Notes: generated by a model not told the origin, from the sequence alone. A stretch of DNA of 64,000 bases from Tilletia caries (GCA_032718865.1 JALUTQ010000024.1:481501-545500), one strand, 5' to 3'. Counted from the first letter of the stretch, positions 1-11,858 are shown. A program made the numbers and translations.

Positions 1-527
1 TTCCAACAGCTATGCAAATCCAGTACAACATCACAAGGATCGAGGAGTGGTGCAAGTCGCATGACATGCCCGAGGGCACGCTCCAACTCGAGCACCTGAT
101 GCAAGCGACCAAGCTTCTGCAGCTCAAGAAGGCTACGCTGGGCGACATCGACATCATCTACGACGTGTGCTGGATGCTGACGCCGACGCAGATCCAGAAG
201 TTGATCTCGCACTACTACGTGGCCGACTACGAGAACCCGATCTCGCCTGAGATCTTGAAGGCGGTTGCAAGTCGGGTCGTGCCGAATGATCGGAATGACC
301 ACTTGTTGTTGCCGCCGGAGGTGGATGAGGCGGGGCCGTACGAGCTGCCGGTGCCGCGGGAGGTTACGGGTGAGTTTTGCTCTCTTCTTCTGAGCATTCG
401 CGTTTCCTTCCTGTTTGGATGCTGACCGTTATTTTCTTTCTGCTACAACCAACTAGGTATCGAGACATATTGTCCCGCGTTCATCAGCGTTCCTGCGATC
501 CGAAGACTAGCCAGCCGTGTAGCGTAG
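1..527 (+). CDS. MYO2: Class V myosin, C-terminal tail (partial, 5' end outside window)
   Basis: This is the end of the globular cargo-binding tail (DIL/dilute domain) of a class V myosin, the actin motor that carries vesicles and organelles. Conserved tail pieces are visible: QIQYNITRIEEWCKSH at the start, LEHLMQATKLLQ, and the YDVCWMLTPTQIQKLISHYY block. The coding part is about 10-369 and 457-527. The intron 370-456 has GT...AG ends and phase 1, and the second exon closes with TAG at 525-527. Bases 1-9 (ttccaacag) look like the end of an upstream intron, so the ATG at 12 is internal and not the start. The motor and IQ regions lie off the left edge. Family assignment is from recognised motifs; the symbol follows yeast usage. 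Confidence 0.88.
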
Positions 528-1633
528 GACGACGACGAGGAGGTCGACGAGGAGGAGCAGGAGGGGATTGGGGTGGACGATGGCCCGGAAGTTTTCTTAA
601 AAATGATTGAAATATCTTTTTGTATCTACTCTATTCTCAAGACTCTGATTTCAGAAACTACTTCTCCTTTGAGACTCTTTGAGCATTCAGAGACCGCTTC
701 AGAACCGCAGCACAGCCCGACGACTGTTCGAGCACCACGCCGGCGCCGCCGAGGAGAGAGCACCGAGCGGCGAGCACCGATCATAACGCGTACGAGTCGT
801 TCCAATTTGGATCTGCAGGGCAGCATGCATTCCTCGTTGCGATTTACATACCACAGCCCACACGCCGGGCTGGATGCGGGCGGGCAGCGGACTGCGGACA
901 GTCGTCCAGCAGCGGTCGCCGTCAGGGCACCAGGGTCAGCAGCGGGCATAGAGCGGAGAGGGAGGCAGCGCTGGCCAGTCAACAACAACATGATCAGTGG
1001 CGCAGATCCGCAGTCCGCACTTGCTCTTTTTATTTGTGCGCGGGGAGCGCTGGTGCGCTGGTGAGTTGGTCTGGGGCGTCCGAGCAGCGTTGCAGCGTTT
1101 CGTTGCCGGGCTTCTGTGCGGACGTGGAGCCTCGCAGCTGGAAGCCTGGAACACTGGAACGCTGCCCAATTTGTTTGCCGAGTGTCCCACCTTCGTCCCC
1201 TCGCACGGACCAGGCGTTCTCACCCCTCCCACTTCCCAGTGCTCCAACGGGCACATCGTCACAGGAACGAAACGTAAACTCTGATACCGAACAGGCTTCT
1301 GCCCCGGATTGAGACGCGGATGACGTGCAAACCTGCAAGGCACGGGATGCTGCGACAACTAACTGACAACTCTCCTGCGTGCGGGCTACGGCCTACGGCT
1401 GGTCTCGGCCTGGGGCTGTGCTCAAGTGCTGACCGGTGTCCCATTCCAGTCTGCCAGCAACGTGCGCCCCCCTTCCTGACCTTCTCCCTCCCGCACAGAC
1501 CATACGCTTCTTGAAACAGGTATAAAGTCATCCTCCTCCTGCTCACCTTCTCAAGTCTTACTCCCCTTCCCTACCAACATCATACATCACACACTTCCCA
1601 CTCTCAACCACCCAACCCAAACTTTCAATCAAC
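528..1633. other. Intergenic region, about 1.1 kb
   Basis: This holds the 3' flank of the myosin gene and the promoter of the next gene. Open frames here on both strands are short, overlap each other and show no recognisable protein. Apart from the TATA box near 1521 and a pyrimidine-rich leader (about 1540-1630), I see nothing. Confidence 0.6.
1521..1526 (+). promoter_or_regulatory. TATA box of the Ser/Asn/Gly/Tyr repeat protein gene
   Basis: A TATAAA sits 108 bp upstream of the ATG at 1634 and is followed by a pyrimidine-rich leader (CTCCTCC, CTTCTC, CTCCCC tracts) typical of strongly expressed fungal genes. Most promoters in this window lack a clear TATA box, so this suggests a regulated or highly transcribed gene (inference). 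Confidence 0.55.
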
Positions 1634-2668
1634 ATGGACAACCTCATCAGTGAGTACTCTCTCCCTCGCCGACGCGTACATCTCCCTCGAACATGATGAA
1701 TCTGACCATCCCCATCTTGACGCGTTTACAGACCAGGGCAAGCAGTTCCTCAGCTCTGAGCAGGGCCAGAAGGTGAGTTTGGGTCTGCCTTCTACTACCT
1801 CATCTTCTACGATCGTTCTTGCACGTACTCACTTCTTCGACGCGTTTCTTCATCCCTCCCAATCAGTTCGTCAGCCAGGCTGAGCAGCAGTTCGGTGTGA
1901 GTACCATCTACGCGTGTCTACTTGTCCCTACAGCATCTGACCCTTATCCCCATGCTCGCTCATCTAAAGGGCAACAAGAACTCCAGCAACACCTCCAGCT
2001 CGGACGACAACAACAACTCGTCCAGCTACGGCTCTGGCAACAACAACTCCGGCTCTGACAGCTACGGCTCGTCCGGCAACACCAACTCTGGCTCCGACAG
2101 CTACGGATCTGGCAACAACAACTCCAGCTCCGACAGCTACGGCTCGTCCGGCAACAAGAACTCCGGTTCTGACTCGTACGGCTCGTCCGACAACAACAAC
2201 TCGTCCAGCTACGGCTCTGGCAACAACAACTCGGGTTCCGACAGCTACGGCTCGTCCGGCAACACCAACTCGGGCTCTGACTCGTACGGTTCCGGCAACA
2301 AGACCTCCGGCTCTGACAGCTACGGCTCGTCCGGTAACAACAACTCCGGATCTGACTCCTACGGCTCGTCCGGCAACAACAACTCGAGCTCCGACAACTA
2401 CGGTTCGTCCGGTAATAACAACTCGGGTTCCGACTCGTACGGTTCGTCCGGCAACAACAACTCCGGCTCGGACAGCTACGGCTCCGGCAACAACGACAGC
2501 AGCAACCGTCGCGGTAACAACAACGACGAGGACAGCAGCAACACCTACGGCTCGTCCGGAAACTCTGGCTCTGACTCGTACGGCTCGTCCGGCAACAACA
2601 ACAGCAGCAGCAATAACAACAGCGACTCGTACGGCTCGTCCAACAACGACAGCTCCAACAACTACTAG
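1634..2668 (+). CDS. Ser/Asn/Gly/Tyr repeat protein with prion-like low-complexity domain
   Basis: Exons are 1634-1649, 1732-1772, 1867-1896 and 1970-2668, joined in phase, giving 261 residues. The first three exons are tiny and encode a short helical head (MDNLINQGKQFLSSEQGQK, then FVSQAEQQF). The last exon encodes about 230 residues made almost only of Ser, Asn, Gly, Asp and Tyr. It is built on the unit SDSYGSSGNNNSG, repeated a dozen or more times with small changes. I see no signal peptide and no transmembrane segment. Regularly spaced [G/S]Y[G/S] motifs resemble phase-separating domains such as those of FUS or EWS. Function is unknown; a role in stress-related condensates is speculation. 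The exon 4 acceptor (1969) was chosen because it keeps frame and has a CTGAC branch site. Confidence 0.72.
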
Positions 2669-3105
2669 GTGCACCTTTCCGGTCATCCCGAGGATGTTAA
2701 CATACCTGTGATGTGAACTTCACTTCTTTTACGAATATCCCGAATCAAACGTCTTCCTTCTTCCCACATCTGTTCCTCGCAACGTGAGGTATGAAGCTAT
2801 GAAGCATGAAGAGCTTCGTCAAAGCAAGACCGAATGGCCATCTCTGACTTCTGAGCGAGTGGTAAGGGAGAGGGATGGTCTGTGCGAGAAACACGTCCAA
2901 TTTCCACAATGAGATCTTGAAAATCTCCCGAAAACGTATTTTCAGAGCTCAAGCCAGTGAGTGAGCGGTGGGATGAGAAGCAGCATACATCGAAGCATCA
3001 CCCTCATCGCGAACCATCTCGAGCTCCCTGTAGGCCATCTTCGCCTCATTCGGACCCTTCAATACGCTGCCCAGCTGAGGAGCAAGGTGCGCGCATTGGC
3101 CCAGC
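2669..3105. other. Intergenic region between repeat protein and dynactin genes
   Basis: About 440 bp carrying the 3' flank of the upstream gene and the promoter of the dynactin gene. No further gene, RNA or repeat is recognisable. Confidence 0.5.
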
Positions 3106-6100
3106 ATGTCCGGCGGCGCCCCTTCCTTCGAACTGCACTCCCGCTGCGAGATCGCGCGTCTGGGCGAGGGCGAGGTCGTCTTCGTCGGCGGAACCTCCTT
3201 CGCAACTGGCGTCTGGGTCGGTGTCGTCCTCGACGAGACCAACGGCAAGAACAATGGCACCGTCATGGGCAAGCGATACTTCGACTGTCCCGAGGGGCAC
3301 GGAGTCTTCGTCAGACCGTCCCAGGTACACCCCATCCCCGGCTCCTTCTCGCCCGTCTCCGCGGCTTCGTCCCCGCCCATGCCTGCCACGACGCCGGCAC
3401 GGCGGACGGCTGCGACTGGAAGCGGCTCGATGGCCTCTCATTCCAGATCGACGTCCGGTCTGGAGAATCATCCTGCATCTCGAGGCCAATCTCCCGTCAA
3501 AGCAGGTCGTCCGTCAGCTGCGGTTAGCACGCCCCGTGCGCGCATAGCTGGCAGCCTCGGTCCTGGCGTAGGGCGCACAGCACCCGCGCCCTCGACGCCG
3601 AGCTCGACTATAGCCAATAGGATGCAAAAACCCTTGACGACTCCTAGGGTAGGCGCTGCCGCTGTCGGTGCTCGAGGCGTGGGAGCGGCATCGACCCCTC
3701 GTGCTCCTCCGGCTAGCACGACACCAGCGACCAGTCGGTCCACGACGGCTTCTGTTACGCGACCTGGCTTGCGCACTAGTGTCTCAGCAGCGACTCGGCC
3801 CACGATGCCAGCTAGGACTGGAACGACCGCCTCCACACCAGGCGGCGCCGGTGCGCGTACCCCGGGCATGACTCCCTCCGCCGCGCGAATCTCGGGTACG
3901 GCGACGGGTGCGAGCACACCTGCGTACGGCTCTGCCTCAGCTGCCGCAGCGCGCCGACAGTCTCTCGTCGGCTCTGGCTCCTCTCGCTCGGCGGCGAGCA
4001 CCCCTGCGGGTGCGCAGGGACATCATCGGACACAGTCCAGAGTCTCGCGCACGAGCAGTAGTGCTAGCAGTACTGTCAGCTCGGGAATGGCCACACCTGC
4101 TTCTGCAGCTGCAGCTGCCAGACGGGCCGGGGTTGGGCCCGCGACTGGCGCTGCCCGCGTGGCCCCCAGCCCAGCGGTTCGAGCTCGTACGCCCGCCTCG
4201 ACTGCTCACTTCGAAGATTCCAGCTCGGAGAGGACACCACGACGAGCGGGAACGGGCCCAACCGCAGCCACACCGGGCGCATTCTCAGCTACACGGCGCG
4301 ATTCCTTACTTTCGCGCGGAGGCGGCGGCACTGGTCAAAGTCATTCGCAAGATGACGAAGATCTCGAAGAGGATATTTTAAATGCGACCCTGGCGGACGC
4401 GGCTGCCGAGCTGGATGGTGACGAGGAGGACCTTCTTATGGGCGGCGGAACTGAGATTGCTGCTGCGACAAGCACGGGCCGCACAATGACTTCGTCGCCC
4501 ACATTGGAGGAAGCGGTCAGTGCGGAACTGGACGAGCATGACCCATCCGCCTCGCCTACTGCGCCGTACTCTCACAACCGGACATACGACTCCGGTCCAA
4601 CGGCAGGCCCGACCAGTCGTTCCAGGACGGCCGGCACAACTGCTGCCAGTCCGGCGACAGTTTCTCCCACCGCCGCCCTCACACCGGTCGCACCCATCCC
4701 GCGACCGAACCACATGTCCCTGGCCTCGTCGACCTCGACCTCCCACCTGCCGCGCACAGCGGCGGAGGTGGGTGAGTTGATGCATGAGCTTGAGGAGCTC
4801 AGGGCTCGGGTGAGGATGATGGAGAAGAAGAGGGAGGAGGAGAGGGAGGCTATGCGGGCTGCGGAGCGTAAGGCGGAGGAGGCGGAGGGGAAGGAGAGGG
4901 CTGTAGAGAAGTTGCAAGGTGAGTTTCCTTTTTTTTTTAAACAACTCAGAAAAGACCACCTGACCTGGTGCTAACACGGTTTGTGATTTCAACCTCTCCA
5001 GAGCGCCTCAAGGAGATTCAAGCCTCGCTCAAAGACCAAGGCAAACTCGAACGCGAGCTGGAACAGCTGCGGGACGACTATGAACGCCAGATCATGGACG
5101 CGAACGAACAGCTCGAGATGGCCATGTTGGACAAGGAGGTCGCGGAGGAGAAGTATGAAGTTCTGGCGCATGATGCCGAGATTCTCAGGGAGGAGAAGGA
5201 GGAGATGCAGCTGGATCGTGACCTTGCGAGAGAAGAGCTTGGTACGTATTCAAATATGTGTATGAGAGCGAGACACCACTCCTCGCTGAACCTGTGTGGT
5301 TCTCTTCTGCAGCCATGTTCGAGCAAGGAGAGGTACCAGAAGCCGACAGGGCCTCTACCGAATTCATCAAGCTGGAGCGGCAGAACATGCGCCTTCAAGA
5401 TGCGCTCCTTCGCGTCCGGGACGTCAGCAACGAGATGGAGGCCGACCTCAAGCACAAGATCACGGAACTCGACAAGGAGCTCGCCTCGCTCTCTGACATC
5501 CAGATGCAGTACGAGAAGGCGACGGCTCGATTGGAAGTTCTCGAAAGCGCCAACGAAGACCTCCGTTCCCAGCTCGACGCCGCGCTTGGAGCCGAAGAGA
5601 TGTTGGAAACCTTGACGGAGCGCAACCTGAACCTGGCCGAAAAGCTGGACATGTCCAAGCTCGAGATCGAGGAGTTGACGGAGATGTGCCAAGTCAGCCA
5701 GGATATCGAGCAAGTGTACGAAGAAGACCTTCGGACGCTGCAGGAAGAAATATACGGGTACGAGAGTATGGCGAATCAGCTGCAATCTCGGCTCGAGGCG
5801 CTGCAAGCGGAGGTTGTCGAACAGGACGCATACATCCACCAGTACCGCGAGCTGGTGCAGACGCTGAACGGCGAAATGGAGGCTCTACGAGCCGAACGGA
5901 CCGCCGAGCTATCTGGAGTTGGCGAAGATGGCTTCGAGACGGACGGTGTCCGCGCCCGTGCTGTGGCGCAGAGCCAGGCCCAGCTCGAGAAGGAGTTCCA
6001 GATCACGCGCTCGGCGTCGAAGAAGCAGGCGAAGACGATCGAGATCGAGCTCGGGAAACTGAAAGAGTCGCAAGCGATGCATCAGCTCGACATCATTCGA

Positions 6101-8485
6101 TCGTACCTGCCGCCGGTGTACTTCAACGGCGACGCGGACGCTGTGGCGGCGCTGCTGTTCTTCCGCCGTATGTCGCTCAAGGCGGACATCATCAAGACTG
6201 TCTTGGAAAGCAGTCATGACATCCAGGACAGCTTGAACAATATCGTTCCTGAGGGTCTCATCGAGGTGTGCATGCTCCGCAATCAGCTCACTCATTTCGG
6301 GGCCATCAGTCGGCAGATCAGCTCGGTTATGAACTTTGCGTCCGCGGAGGACTTTTTGCGTGCGGGACAGGAGTTCCGGAGTTTCCAGCACATCGAGAAG
6401 CGGATCGATTACTACCTCGACGCTCTGAGGAACCAGGAGCTCAAGGAGGCCGAGTGTGGGAACGCGCTCAACTTGTATTCGGATGATTTCCATCGCTTTG
6501 TTATCACGTTCAAGGACTCGAACGATGCTGGGCTGCCGTCGCTGGAGGTCGGCGTGGCCTGCATGTTCGAACAGCAACTGGACACTCTCGCGGCTGCTTT
6601 CGGATTTGCGAAGCAGAGGATCGCAGCGCTGTACCAGGACGAAGAGGTCGAATGGCACCTCGGCAGTCGTAGTCTTGAAGCGGACGTGTTCGACCCGCTC
6701 CAGCAGCTCATCAACAATATCCGGATCACGAAGGTGCCGGCTCGGAAACTGACTCGCAGATTGCAGACGCTGTTTGTCAGCGATGAGACGATCCGCGAGT
6801 CGGCGGTGGGAGCGATGCCCTTGTTGACTGCCGACAGTCAGGCCCTTGTCAACTTTGCCACCACGCTCGCGAGCTCCTTCAGCAAGTACACAGCTGAGGT
6901 TCGCACGAACAAGACACCGTTTGTGATGTCGAACATTGTGTCCTTTGTCGACGAGGCCACGAACGAGGCGCTCAAGAAGAGCGATCAGGTGATGTGGTCG
7001 TCTGCCATCTCGATGACGAACCAGTTGTTGCAGACCATCAACCAGATTCTCGCCAGTGCGACGGAACAGGAGAACATCATCAAGATCACCGGCACCAAAC
7101 CGTGGTTGACTCGGGTTAAGCAGATCCAGACGGAGATGACGCACAATGTCGATGCCGAGCGACATATCAGTTCCCAAAGCGAGGAGATCGTCCACCTACG
7201 ACGCACGATCAAGCAACGCGAGCAATTCCTACAAGAACATGCCGTCAAGATCGAACGACTACAGATCCACCTCAACCGTTCGAAAGAGCAAGTGGACCAG
7301 ATGACCGATCTGCGGAAACAGCTCGACGAGGCGCGCAAGCAGGCCAAGGACTACCAGGAGGCGAACGATCAATTGCAGGCTGACTTGGACAGGGCCGAGC
7401 AGGAGAAGACGACGTTGGTGCAGCAGCAGCAGCAACAACAGCAGGCGGCGGTGGCACAGGCGTCGGCGCAGCAGAAGGCTGCGCAACAGGGTGGGGGCGA
7501 GCTCGGTCCGGATGGGTCGACGTTTGGGTCGGGAGGTGGGCCCGGGGGAAATGGGGACGCGACTGGCCTGTTGAACGACGGAGGAGGATCAAGAGGGGGC
7601 CGAGGAGGAGGAGGACCCGGGAGTGGCTTCATAGGCGACTTCGCAGGAGTGGGCGGCATGTCAGGTGGTTCCACCGGCGTACTCGGATACGCGAACCTCG
7701 AGACGTCCTACCTTGTCGACCAACTGGAAGCGATGCGCGGTGCGGTGCGGTATTTACGCACGGAGAACTCGTACTTGCGCGGGTCGGAGCTTATGCGCGG
7801 GTGGAAGGCTCTGGCGCCGTTAACCGCTGTGTCGAATGCAGGGGCGGCAGCTTCGGACCGCATCCCTCTGGGCGACAGGACCAATTTGGCCTCGGGTCAT
7901 CCGGACCGGGATGGGGAATCGAAGGAGGACGACGACGACGGGAAGGGCGAGCCGGTACAGCAGAAGTCGATGAATGATCAGCCGAAGAGCGAGCGTTTGC
8001 GGTTGATCGCGGCGGAGACGCAGCGGTTGCACAGTCAGGCCCTCGAGCTTGCCGTCGCACCACGGATTGTTGACTTGTCTGTGTTGGTCTCGAGAACGCC
8101 GGCTTCGGCTTCGACTTCGGATGTGGACTCGAAGAAGGCGGCCTCCGCTACCGATGAGCAGCAGGAAGGCGACGTGGCGAATGGGACCACCACCACTACC
8201 GCGGCGACGACGACGGCGACAGAAGGAGCAGGAGCTGCCCAGTCCATTCGCAGACCAGCATGGCAGCCCGCCGCACGTCTACCGCAGAACCAATATCGAG
8301 CCCAGAAGGAGCTCGCAGCCAAGATTCGGGCGAGGGTGGAGGCGTTGTCGGAACGAGTCAGACGCGGTGGTGCTGGGATTGGCTTCATTGGCGACGGAGG
8401 AACAGGAGGAGGGGGAGGGGGAGGGGGGACAACGTGGACGCCGTCGATGATCTCTGCGTCTCCGAGCGTCGTTGCTGCGTCGTAA
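3106..8485 (+). CDS. NIP100: Dynactin large subunit, p150-Glued type
   Basis: Exons 3106-4918, 5002-5241 and 5313-8485 join in phase to 1,741 residues. This is the microtubule- and dynein-binding arm of dynactin, which tethers cytoplasmic dynein for nuclear and organelle transport. The N-terminus has a CAP-Gly domain (about residues 9-70: LGEGEVVFVGGTSFATGVWVG, GKNNGTVMG, GHGVFVRPSQV). About 450 residues of Ser/Thr/Ala/Pro-rich basic linker follow, then a long coiled coil from about residue 560 (exon ends around 4790-5240 and on to about 6080). The conserved dynactin region lies around 6080-7150, and a second coiled coil around 7180-7420 contains a short Gln run. The C-terminus is Gly-rich and acidic low complexity. 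The CAP-Gly core reads GKNNG where GKNDG is usual. It is longer than the roughly 1,300 residues typical of the family because of the linkers. Confidence 0.9.
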
Positions 8486-8770
8486 CGACGACCACGACCT
8501 GCCTAAATATCTCGTCGTCACACTCCTTCCAGAACCCGCCCTCCCATACGCCGGACGTTCCTTTTGACTGCGACATCTCGAGCTGCTCAGCCTTTCTCTA
8601 TCCCTTAACCGTGTCACATCTCTGCATGGTCAAGGATTATTTTTGACATCCTGTACTCGTACCCACTCTATACACTCCCAGAACCAGAACCCAGGGCAGC
8701 GTTAATCACTGTCTCGTTGCGATACAGCAGAGCGAAGGAAGCCAGATATGCTGCACGATTCTCGTTCTTG

Positions 8771-8798
8771 TCAGGCATCAGGCATCAGGCATCAGGCG
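8771..8798 (+). repeat. 7-bp tandem repeat (TCAGGCA)x4
   Basis: Four copies of TCAGGCA in a row, the last ending in G. It lies in the 680 bp convergent intergenic region 8486-9165 between dynactin and the unknown minus-strand gene. Nothing else is recognisable there. Confidence 0.8.
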
Positions 8799-9165
8799 TA
8801 AAGGAGTCGGAGAACCTGTCAAAAAACAAGTGTATCATTACAACCTTCGGTGCGGGAGAAATCTGGGCGATAAAGCAGGGTGTATCCTTTCCCTGGAGAC
8901 TCTGTGATAGTCCTGCTGGGGGGCGGAATATACTCTTTAGTCGATGCGAGTCTAGGAGAGACGAGACGTGCGAGGTGGAAATTTGCTCGCTTTTGTCGGT
9001 AGCTGGAACGCGAGGCGAGATGTACGGTGTCGAGATGCCAGAATAGACGATGGAGATTTTGGCCCCTTTCCTCCTTGAGAGCCGCGAGAGAAGCATCTAA
9101 GGCGACCCGCGCCGTTTTCCTCCAAACTCGCGTGCGTTGACCAATAGGAGGCGGGCGCCCCGCGC

Positions 9166-11622
9166 TCAGGCCGAGCCACCAGTCAAACGACGCATATGAT
9201 CCACCCCACTCCCACTCCCCGACGCCGCCACAGCCGTCCTCCACATCTCCTCATCCTCCACCGGACAATCCTCATCCGCGATCCGGAGACGGGTCAGGTT
9301 GTTGTCATGCTCACGATGGGGAGGAGGCAAAGGAGCAGCGGTCGCGGAGGAGGTCGAGGTCGAGAGCGCGTCGCGGGAGGAGGAGGCGCGGGAGGGGAGC
9401 GTCGATAAGGAGGAGGCGGAGGAAGAAGAGGCAGATGAGGAGGAAGACGCGTTGTCGACTTGCATCTGCGTCCCGGCGTCCTGGCCAAGATGGAGGATGA
9501 CAGGGCAGGGCACAAGCGGCGAAAGTGCCCGAGCCCGAGTCGGTCCCTGCTGCTGCTGCTCGACCCGTCCTCGTCCTCCTGCTCCTTCGGCAGAAGATGG
9601 GTGCAGCGAAGACGACGCCGTGGGCATGAAGCTCCGCACAGCTTCGCGAGTACGGAACCCATAGGCTCGACCCTGATGTTCTTGTACAGGCGCCTCCTCG
9701 TCCCGAGCCGTCCCCCAGCCAGGCGGCATCCCAAGTCCAGCCGTAGGCCCACCATCAACCCCCAACCTCCCGTTCATCCGCGCCGCCGGAGCCCTACTAG
9801 GCACAGTACCAGCAGCAACATACGGGTTCACACCTCCCCCACCCCCTCTCGACCTATGATACTCCTGGATACTCCCCCAATCCCTCACACGCCTCGCAGC
9901 CCTCGAAGGCGCAGGCGCAACCCGCTCATCATCGACCGTCCTGCGCACCCGATCCGCCAACGCGCGCAGTACAGCCCCGCTCTGCTCGGGGCTCAGCGTC
10001 TCTAGGCCGTCCAGGATGGACTCGACGGCGGAGAGGTCGGGCATGGTCGGCGTGGGTACGTCGTCGATCGCGCGCTCCCAGCGCTCCGCAGCCGCGGCCG
10101 CGGCCGTCGTCGTCGTCGCGTTGCGATATGGGTGCGTGTGCGGATGGGGATGCTCATCCGGACGCACTGCGGTGAGGTCCTGGAGACTGGGTAGCGATCC
10201 GGTGAAGTAAGCCCCGGACCCAGCGGGAGGCTGGTAAGGTCTAGGGAAGTTAGGGAAGTTCCACGCGACAGAGGAGTGCGCTGCAGGGGCCGTCGTGCCA
10301 AGGGTGGAGCTCCGCTCTTCGCCTGCTGTCGCTGTCGTCGTCGCGGCGGCGGAAGGCCGGGCACGAGCGAGGGCGGCGCGGGCGTAGTGACGTCGGACGG
10401 GCGAACGGGCCGAGGCGGGTACGGCGCCCACGGTCACGTCGGCACCGAGGGAGGTGCTCGATCCGGGGGAAGGGTCGCGGGAGTCATCAACATCGCGAGC
10501 AAAGAAAGGTTCGAGCGACTCCTCGCCGTACTGGTCGCGACCGGCGGGGGTCCATCGAGGAGGGCCGCCATTGTTGAGGAGTCTGCTGAACTCCTCCGCA
10601 CCGGTGCGGTACAGACGGGGCTCGTCGCGCTGCTGGATGCGTCCCGAGTCCGCTGAGGAGGACGCGACGGGGGCTTCAGGCGCTGGCGTTTCCGACCCGA
10701 ACGAGGGAAAGTCTTCTGCCCAGTTCCCAGTGAGAGGAGCGTGGGCAAGGCGAAAGGCCCGCGATGCCGACGTTGGAGACAGAGTGGTGGTCCGCGGCGT
10801 GGAGTCTGCGTGTGAGGTGCGCAGATTGGTGCGTAGGATGGAGACTTCGTCGCTGGGGGGAGTCTCGGAGCGGAATGCGCTTTCGGAGTCTATGGTTATC
10901 TCGCGAGACGAGGAGGGCGCAGGCAGACGACGTTGGTCGATGTGTGCGTCGAGGAGACGTTGGATGCGCGCGTCGTGTACGGGCGTGCGGCGTCTGTCCT
11001 GTTGCGCGACGACAGGCGATCCGGCGGGTTCGTAATTGAGCGGGGAAGGGGATGCCGGGGCGCGTCTGGCGGCTTGTGCGCGGATATCGACGAGGCTGCG
11101 TTCGACGAGATCGGCGAAGGCGGCGTCGCGCTCGAGTACAGGATTTCTGGCGGCTCGTGCGCGGATCGCGGCGAAGCTTTGTTCGGCGAGTTCGTTGAAG
11201 GCGGCGTCCCCGTGGACGAGCTCGAGCTCGAGGGTGCGACGTTCTTCGAGGGCGATGTTGCGTCGTTCTTCGAGTTCGCGAATACGGTTGTTTCTGGTGC
11301 GACGTTCTTCGAGGGCGCGCTCTCTGAGGAGGGCGAGGTAGGCGTGTCGCTGTGCGGTGGAAGTGGGGACGTCGGTGGCTGGTTCCCCCTCTGGCTCTGC
11401 TGCTGTTCCTGCTGCCGCTTGCCCCGGGCATGGACGCGTAGCTGTTGGGGGGATGCGGACGTGTATCTTGGAGGGGGCGCATGCCTGACAGTTGTCTGCC
11501 TGCTGAGCGTGTTCGCAGCACCAGTTCTGTTCTGTGCGCATGCGTTTTGCATGAGCGCGTGTTGCGAGTGTTGACTGCAGCTGGCCGTCGATGGCCTCCG
11601 AGGGAAGAATGGAGCGACCCAT
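9166..11622 (-). CDS. Unknown low-complexity protein, 818 residues
   Basis: A single open frame on the minus strand. I chose the ATG at 11622 because it is the first ATG in the frame and sits in a strong context (GCCATGG). I do not recognise the family. Residues about 25-45 hold a Cys/His cluster (CCEHAQQADNCQAC) that could bind a metal. About residues 85-160 form an Arg/Glu-rich helix with repeated LEERR, likely a short coiled coil. The rest is Ser/Pro/Ala/Arg-rich and probably disordered, with some more ordered islands (VAWNFPNFPRPYQPP; LSAVESILDGLETLSPEQSG). No membrane segment is seen. It converges with the dynactin gene and diverges from the Tim17-like gene, with a shared 236 bp promoter. 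Missed introns are possible. Confidence 0.55.
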   Translation of the reverse strand: MGRSILPSEAIDGQLQSTLATRAHAKRMRTEQNWCCEHAQQADNCQACAPSKIHVRIPPTATRPCPGQAAAGTAAEPEGEPATDVPTSTAQRHAYLALLRERALEERRTRNNRIRELEERRNIALEERRTLELELVHGDAAFNELAEQSFAAIRARAARNPVLERDAAFADLVERSLVDIRAQAARRAPASPSPLNYEPAGSPVVAQQDRRRTPVHDARIQRLLDAHIDQRRLPAPSSSREITIDSESAFRSETPPSDEVSILRTNLRTSHADSTPRTTTLSPTSASRAFRLAHAPLTGNWAEDFPSFGSETPAPEAPVASSSADSGRIQQRDEPRLYRTGAEEFSRLLNNGGPPRWTPAGRDQYGEESLEPFFARDVDDSRDPSPGSSTSLGADVTVGAVPASARSPVRRHYARAALARARPSAAATTTATAGEERSSTLGTTAPAAHSSVAWNFPNFPRPYQPPAGSGAYFTGSLPSLQDLTAVRPDEHPHPHTHPYRNATTTTAAAAAAERWERAIDDVPTPTMPDLSAVESILDGLETLSPEQSGAVLRALADRVRRTVDDERVAPAPSRAARRVRDWGSIQEYHRSRGGGGGVNPYVAAGTVPSRAPAARMNGRLGVDGGPTAGLGMPPGWGTARDEEAPVQEHQGRAYGFRTREAVRSFMPTASSSLHPSSAEGAGGRGRVEQQQQGPTRARALSPLVPCPVILHLGQDAGTQMQVDNASSSSSASSSSASSLSTLPSRASSSRDALSTSTSSATAAPLPPPHREHDNNLTRLRIADEDCPVEDEEMWRTAVAASGSGSGVDHMRRLTGGSA

Positions 11623-11858
11623 GGCGTCTGTGGTGCTGTCGATGTCGAGCAGGAGGTCGTCGTCGTCGAGCAGAAGGAAGGAGCGGACGCGTACTTTTTC
11701 ATTTCTGCAGCTAATTTTGCATTCAAAATACGCATTCTGAATATCTGAATATAGAAGCACTTTAACTTTTCATCGATTACATCATCAGCGATCGCACTCT
11801 CGCTCACTCACTGGCGATCTTCTTGCGCATCTCGCACTCGACCGCAGCAACGAGCACG

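Noticed and set aside
2000..2660. Regularly spaced repeats that could suggest a CRISPR array
   Set aside because: The repeats are in-frame protein repeats without unique spacers, and the organism is a eukaryote.
1964..2686. 240-codon antisense frame, Val/Arg-rich, opposite the Tyr/Asn repeat exon
   Set aside because: It is the mirror of the coding repeat on the plus strand; the composition is set by the repeat and it has no independent start context.
11622..11807. Extending the unknown minus-strand gene upstream to 11760 or 11807
   Set aside because: The frame above 11622 lacks an ATG (only non-ATG starts), and the 11807 ATG is in another frame that would need an unsupported intron.
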